DNA of 17,442 bases, taken from positions 1 through 17,442 of the forward strand of contig CAMEIZ010000016.1 in NCBI GenBank assembly GCA_945919165.1. Reading direction: 5' to 3'. Every line of letters begins with the position of its first letter. Position 1 is the stretch's first letter. Source of the stretch: an uncultured Traorella sp. GTDB taxonomy: Bacteria; Bacillota_I; Bacilli_A; Erysipelotrichales; Erysipelotrichaceae. Made by a program: the position numbers and the translations under genes. Below the pieces are notes generated by a model. The model did not search any database. It had not been told where the DNA came from and worked only from the letters and a program-made list of their open reading frames with translations. Below, in pieces: positions 13,410 to 17,442 of the stretch.

Positions 13410-15659
13410 ATGAACATCAAGAAATATTCATTCTTTCTGCATAAGATAATCAGATCTTCTTGTCTGTCTTTGATAACTGCATGGATCTTCTTGGTGAGTG
13501 TTACAATGCCCATTCATGCTCAAACACATCAAGTAAATGTTACTTTCCCTGCAGGTATCCAGAATTGGCATCGTCTAAAAGGAACAGGGCTTCCTGGATA
13601 TATCACAATTGATAATGAAGTCAGCTGGTGTATTGAACCTGGAAAGATGGCTTATGTGGGAGCAAATCAGGAATATACATTTCCTGAAATTGGCTATTCA
13701 GAGGAATTGGGTAAAAAGCTAAGTTATATCGCTTATTTTGGTTATCGTATCCAGCCGACTTATGATAACTATGTTCTTACACAGAATCTTATCTGGGAGA
13801 CAATTGGCACAAAAGCCGGTAATGATTATTACTTCTATGTAAGTGACTCCTATCCATCCAGAGAAAGTCAAAAAGCCTGGCAGGATCAAGTAATGGCTAA
13901 TGTCAACAGCATGGAGACAAAGCCCTCTTTTCATGCAAATACTTATTCATTAAATGTTGGTGAATCTATCACTTTAACTGATACAAATGGAGTGCTACAA
14001 CATTACAGTATAGCATCTACTGATGGATTAAATGTTAAAAAGAATGGAAACCAAGTCATCATTACTGCCAGTCAAAAGGCTAAAGACAGCTCTGTCATTT
14101 CACTTGTCAGAAGTCTTGATTCAAGTGCATTAGGTCAATTATTTGCGGTAAAAACGGATAGTTCACAATCTGTTTCAACTGTAAAAATTGCCAATCCGCC
14201 TTCTGCTTTTCTCAATATTACTGTAAATAAAACCGGTCACTTACAAATTACAAAGCAGGATATTAACAAGATCAAAATACCGCAAACATCTTTTAAAATC
14301 AGCTACAATTCTGATATGTCAGATCCCATTGGAACTTATACAACGGGTATTGACGGGTCAGTTACGATTTTGGATTTGCTGCCAAAAACAGTTTATATTC
14401 AGGAAACTCAGGTTCCTGCTCCGCTTTTATTAAATCCAACGATTCAACAAATTGAAATCAAACCTAATGAGACCGTATCTTTTACTCAAACCAATCACTA
14501 TCAGAAAGGCACAATCACTTTAAGAAAAATGGATGCGGAAACGGGCTCAGATCCTCAGGGTGATACGACATTAGCAGGTGCGGTTTATGGTTTATATGCC
14601 GCTCAAACCATAGTGAATCCTTTCAGTAATGATACGTATTATGTAAAAGATCAATTGGTTGGGCAACGGACGACAAGGGCAAATGGTTCGATGGCCGCCT
14701 GGACAAATCTACCATTGGGAAATTATTATGTGAAGGAAATCTCTGCTCCGGAAGGCTATCAGCTTGATACAAATACGTATCCTATAACATTGTCTTTTGA
14801 TCCAACAAAAGATCATATTTCTGTCAATCTGAATGTTTTTGAAAAAATCATTCAATTACGGATAAAAAAGATTCAAAAAGATACCAATCTGTTGATTCCA
14901 AATACTGTATTTCTACATGTAAAACCAGATCAGACAAGCGAAATTTTGACCACCGATCAAAACGGTGAATGCAGGCTGATTGGTTTATCAGCTGGTATTC
15001 ATGAGATCAGAGAAATGAAAGCAGCAGCAGGTTATACACGTAATCTAACTTTGATAAAATTCGAAGTGCTGGCTGATGGAACCATTGACATGCAAACCGA
15101 TTTCACAAATACGGGAATTACTTATGATGATCATCAAACAACCATCATTGTCAGTGATGAACCAACCAGCTTTTCACTTAAGATTACCAAAATCAATCAA
15201 TTTTCCAAGCTCTTAGATGGTGCACAATTTACGCTTTATTCCGATAAAGAATGTACACATCAATTGAGTGAACAAGTCAGTGTAAACGGCGTTCTTCAGT
15301 TTCGCCAGCTAAAAGATCGCACGACCTATTATTTCAAGGAAACCAAAGCCCCTGAAGGCTACCAAATTCCTTTGGATAAAAATGGACAAGTCCATGTCTT
15401 TGAACTTTATGTCGAATCGATACCTGTTAAAAATGTTTTTAACGTAACCATTGATGGAATTTTGTATTCGATCGATCAAAGTGATTCAAATGACGCTGTC
15501 CACATAAGCGGTACACCGGCTAATCGAGTAATTGAAATCAGTGTGATCAATTCAAATGCAGTTCAACTGCCTCATACCGGCAGTCAAATGATGATTCTTT
15601 TGATGATGAGTGGAAGCTTTTTAATGGCATCTGCCTTTATCAAACAAAAAAATGTTTAG
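13410..15659 (+). CDS. LPXTG surface adhesin with thioester and CnaB domains
   Basis: A 749-residue cell-wall-anchored protein. A basic signal peptide with a hydrophobic core ends near residue 38 (MPIHAQ). A TQXA-type thioester domain follows, with Cys74 in WCIEPG and Gln125 in LTQNLIW as the probable Cys-Gln thioester; such domains can bind host surfaces covalently. Then come about four CnaB-like beta-domains (roughly 276-365, 368-475, 480-580, 588-690), two with clear YxKExxAPEGY motifs (YYVKEISAPEGY, YYFKETKAPEGY) whose Glu supports an intramolecular isopeptide bond. The sorting signal is LPHTG (720-724), a hydrophobic helix and a Lys-containing tail. It is likely the tip adhesin of a sortase-built pilus, because a backbone-type pilin follows 10 bases later. 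No sortase lies in the window. The start follows GGAGGTG. Confidence 0.92.
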   Translation: MNIKKYSFFLHKIIRSSCLSLITAWIFLVSVTMPIHAQTHQVNVTFPAGIQNWHRLKGTGLPGYITIDNEVSWCIEPGKMAYVGANQEYTFPEIGYSEELGKKLSYIAYFGYRIQPTYDNYVLTQNLIWETIGTKAGNDYYFYVSDSYPSRESQKAWQDQVMANVNSMETKPSFHANTYSLNVGESITLTDTNGVLQHYSIASTDGLNVKKNGNQVIITASQKAKDSSVISLVRSLDSSALGQLFAVKTDSSQSVSTVKIANPPSAFLNITVNKTGHLQITKQDINKIKIPQTSFKISYNSDMSDPIGTYTTGIDGSVTILDLLPKTVYIQETQVPAPLLLNPTIQQIEIKPNETVSFTQTNHYQKGTITLRKMDAETGSDPQGDTTLAGAVYGLYAAQTIVNPFSNDTYYVKDQLVGQRTTRANGSMAAWTNLPLGNYYVKEISAPEGYQLDTNTYPITLSFDPTKDHISVNLNVFEKIIQLRIKKIQKDTNLLIPNTVFLHVKPDQTSEILTTDQNGECRLIGLSAGIHEIREMKAAAGYTRNLTLIKFEVLADGTIDMQTDFTNTGITYDDHQTTIIVSDEPTSFSLKITKINQFSKLLDGAQFTLYSDKECTHQLSEQVSVNGVLQFRQLKDRTTYYFKETKAPEGYQIPLDKNGQVHVFELYVESIPVKNVFNVTIDGILYSIDQSDSNDAVHISGTPANRVIEISVINSNAVQLPHTGSQMMILLMMSGSFLMASAFIKQKNV

Positions 15660-15669
15660 GAGGAAAAAA

Positions 15670-17442
15670 ATGAAAAACAAACAATTCTTTAAAATGAGTG
15701 CTATCTCTTTCATGACTTTATCGATGATGACAAGTGGTATTGCTTGGAGAGTCAGTCCTTTATTTACCAACATATATGCCGCGGAATCATATTCAACTCC
15801 TGGTGGTATTGCTGACATGGGAAATGGGAAATCGTCGATCACCATCATACCAAATAATGAAAGTCAGTCATTAATCGGAAAAAAATTTCATATATATAAA
15901 CTGTTTCATGCAGAAAATGCTCTCGATATGGAAAGTATCAACTATACCTTTAATGATGACTATAAGGCTGCTTTACAGCAAGTCGTTGGCCAAAAGATTA
16001 ATAAAAATGCGTCAGATGTGAGTGAATATGAAGTTATTGACTATATTCAGTCATTAAACTCTCATCAAACTGAAGGTGCTTCTTCTTCATTGGAATTAGA
16101 AGGAAGATATTCAGATTTTCGTTATTTTATAGAAGAATTGCGTGATACCATGGTCAGCATGAAGATGACTGGTATGTCTGTATATATAAGTGAAACTGAT
16201 GAAAATAACCGTGTTACTTTATCGGGATTAGATTATGGCTATTACATTATTGATGAAGTTACAGATTCAGAAAAAACTTTTTCTGCTTCCAGTTTGTGTA
16301 TGGTTGATACCGCAAATCCAAATGCTCAAATCAATATTAAATCCGATTATCCATTTATCATCAAAAAAATCAATGAAGATGATAATAGTATTGGTTGGAA
16401 TGACATTGCTGATGTTGAAATTGGGCAAAAAGTACCTTATAAATATGAAAGCTATGTGCCAAATATGAATGGCTATCACACCTATTATTTTGCCTTTCAT
16501 GATAAAATGGATTCAGCTTTGACATTTTATGCAGATTCTGTTTCTATCCAGATTGAAAATGATAAAAAAACCTATAAATTGAAACCAAATGAATTTTTGA
16601 TAACAGAAAATGTTGGTGAAGATACTTTTAAAATTGAAATTGCAGATTTAAAGGCTATTGTTGACCGTGAATTTTCTGAAGGCATGAATGATCAGCATGA
16701 AAACATCTACGGTCAGTCCATCATTTTAAACTATGAAGCTGTTTTAAATGATGAAGCAGCTTTAGATACAGGACGTCCGGGTTTTGAAAATGCTGTTAAA
16801 CTTGAATTCTCCAATAATCCTGATTCAGATGGCCAAGGTGAAACTGGTGAAACGCCATGGGACAGTGTTGTTTGTTTCACCTATAAACTCAATGTTACCA
16901 AAACAAATGATCACGATAAACTTCTTTCAAATGCCAAATTCCGCTTATATTCTGATAAAAACTGCACTCAGGAAGTTTATGTAAAACCAAACCCTCATGG
17001 TGAAGGCTATAATGTCATGAATCGTGATAGTTTGGGCGGTGATGATCATATTGGCGGAAGTCAGCCGAGTGAAGCTGTTGAAATGGTTTCAGATGCTCAA
17101 GGAAAATTTGTGATTTATGGACTGGATCAGGGAACATACTGGCTCAAAGAAACAGACGCTCCAGAAGGATATCGTCAATTATTGGATCCAATTGAATTAA
17201 CGCTGACTCCTGTCTTTACTTCTGACAGAGATCATTATGCAGCAGGTGATGGAGCTACGGATAAAACTTTGATTTCTCTTAATGCAACTGCTCATATTAA
17301 AAGTTTCTATAATGGTTTATTTGAAAATAATGACTTTCAATTAACAACCAGTCAAGTAGACGGAGCGGCTAATTTAACAGTCGTCAATAAAGTAGGTAGC
17401 AAGCTTCCGATTACAGGATCCAGCATGACTCTGGTTATGCTT
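15670..17442 (+). CDS. Backbone-type pilin with LPITG, incomplete at window end
   Basis: 591 codons are open to the end of the window, with the stop lying beyond. A signal peptide (cleavage near NIYAAES, residues about 35-40) is followed by an N-terminal pilin domain with a FHIYKLF strand (about residues 75-81), a fimbrial isopeptide-type middle domain (around FIIKKINEDDN to TYYFAFHDK), and a CnaB-like domain with LSNAKFRLYSDKNCT and YWLKETDAPEGY. LPITG (579-583) starts the sorting signal, whose membrane helix is cut by the window edge. The order signal, D1, fimbrial D2, CnaB, LPXTG fits SpaA/RrgB-like major pilins, polymerised by a class C sortase expected just downstream. AGGAGG precedes the ATG; the gene is co-transcribed with the adhesin. 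Confidence 0.9.
   Translation, partial: MKNKQFFKMSAISFMTLSMMTSGIAWRVSPLFTNIYAAESYSTPGGIADMGNGKSSITIIPNNESQSLIGKKFHIYKLFHAENALDMESINYTFNDDYKAALQQVVGQKINKNASDVSEYEVIDYIQSLNSHQTEGASSSLELEGRYSDFRYFIEELRDTMVSMKMTGMSVYISETDENNRVTLSGLDYGYYIIDEVTDSEKTFSASSLCMVDTANPNAQINIKSDYPFIIKKINEDDNSIGWNDIADVEIGQKVPYKYESYVPNMNGYHTYYFAFHDKMDSALTFYADSVSIQIENDKKTYKLKPNEFLITENVGEDTFKIEIADLKAIVDREFSEGMNDQHENIYGQSIILNYEAVLNDEAALDTGRPGFENAVKLEFSNNPDSDGQGETGETPWDSVVCFTYKLNVTKTNDHDKLLSNAKFRLYSDKNCTQEVYVKPNPHGEGYNVMNRDSLGGDDHIGGSQPSEAVEMVSDAQGKFVIYGLDQGTYWLKETDAPEGYRQLLDPIELTLTPVFTSDRDHYAAGDGATDKTLISLNATAHIKSFYNGLFENNDFQLTTSQVDGAANLTVVNKVGSKLPITGSSMTLVML

Noticed and set aside
15621..16500. Short open frames on both strands within the pilin gene
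   Set aside because: The continuous frame from ATG 15670 to the window end with signal peptide, CnaB motif and LPITG explains the whole region.
1..17442. CRISPR arrays, rRNA genes or long tandem repeats
   Set aside because: No regularly spaced repeats or rRNA-like stretches were seen on either strand.

Overview
The window is AT-rich chromosomal DNA from a low-GC Gram-positive bacterium (Bacillota). Strong GGAGG-type ribosome sites, a lipoprotein signal, sortase motifs (LPHTG, LPITG), tRNAs with encoded CCA, and TGA used as a stop all fit this. A gut or oral Erysipelotrichia-like lineage is my guess only; no taxonomic marker gene is present.

Layout. (1) 1-300: a tRNA-Asn/tRNA-Glu pair with promoter and terminator. 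(2) 301-1540: a degenerate accessory stretch. On the minus strand it holds a compact unit not visible to ATG-based gene calling: an 86-codon frame with a very good ribosome site but ATT where the start should be (1076-816), overlapped by a 70-aa two-helix cationic membrane protein (838-626) and followed by a 12-bp hairpin with a T-run (about 542-587). It looks like a small secreted or bacteriocin-like peptide with its immunity protein, but that function is inferred. Just upstream lies the C-terminal remnant of a transposase. (3) 1543-2289: a LytTR-type response regulator with its own promoter and no histidine kinase beside it. (4) 2466-4893: an ABC system of one BcrA/LanF-like ATPase with Glu at the Q-loop position, plus three small membrane proteins that share a similar cytoplasmic-loop motif; it resembles lantibiotic-immunity (LanFEG) exporters. 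(5) 4941-9634: a lipoprotein, two MacB-like ATPase-permease fusions and a small membrane protein, mostly joined by overlaps. The first fusion is cut by an in-frame TAA at 7360. (6) 9691-13352: a strong promoter, a leader with a hairpin and a possible 22-codon peptide, then a permease-ATPase-permease operon in the order of pneumococcal vex1-vex2-vex3, closed by a textbook terminator. (7) 13410-17442: a surface-adhesin/pilus operon, with a thioester-domain, multi-CnaB LPHTG protein and then a backbone-type pilin with LPITG that runs off the window.

How the parts may work together. Regions 2-5 have the composition of a bacteriocin/peptide self-protection and export locus: a LytTR regulator, a LanFEG-like exporter, MacB-like ATPase-permeases and a lipoprotein. 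The only candidate peptide is the ATT-start frame on the opposite strand. Several parts look damaged or non-canonical (ATT start, in-frame stop, transposase remnant, missing kinase), so the locus may be decaying or recently acquired. The vex-like and pilus operons read as separate, intact transcription units.
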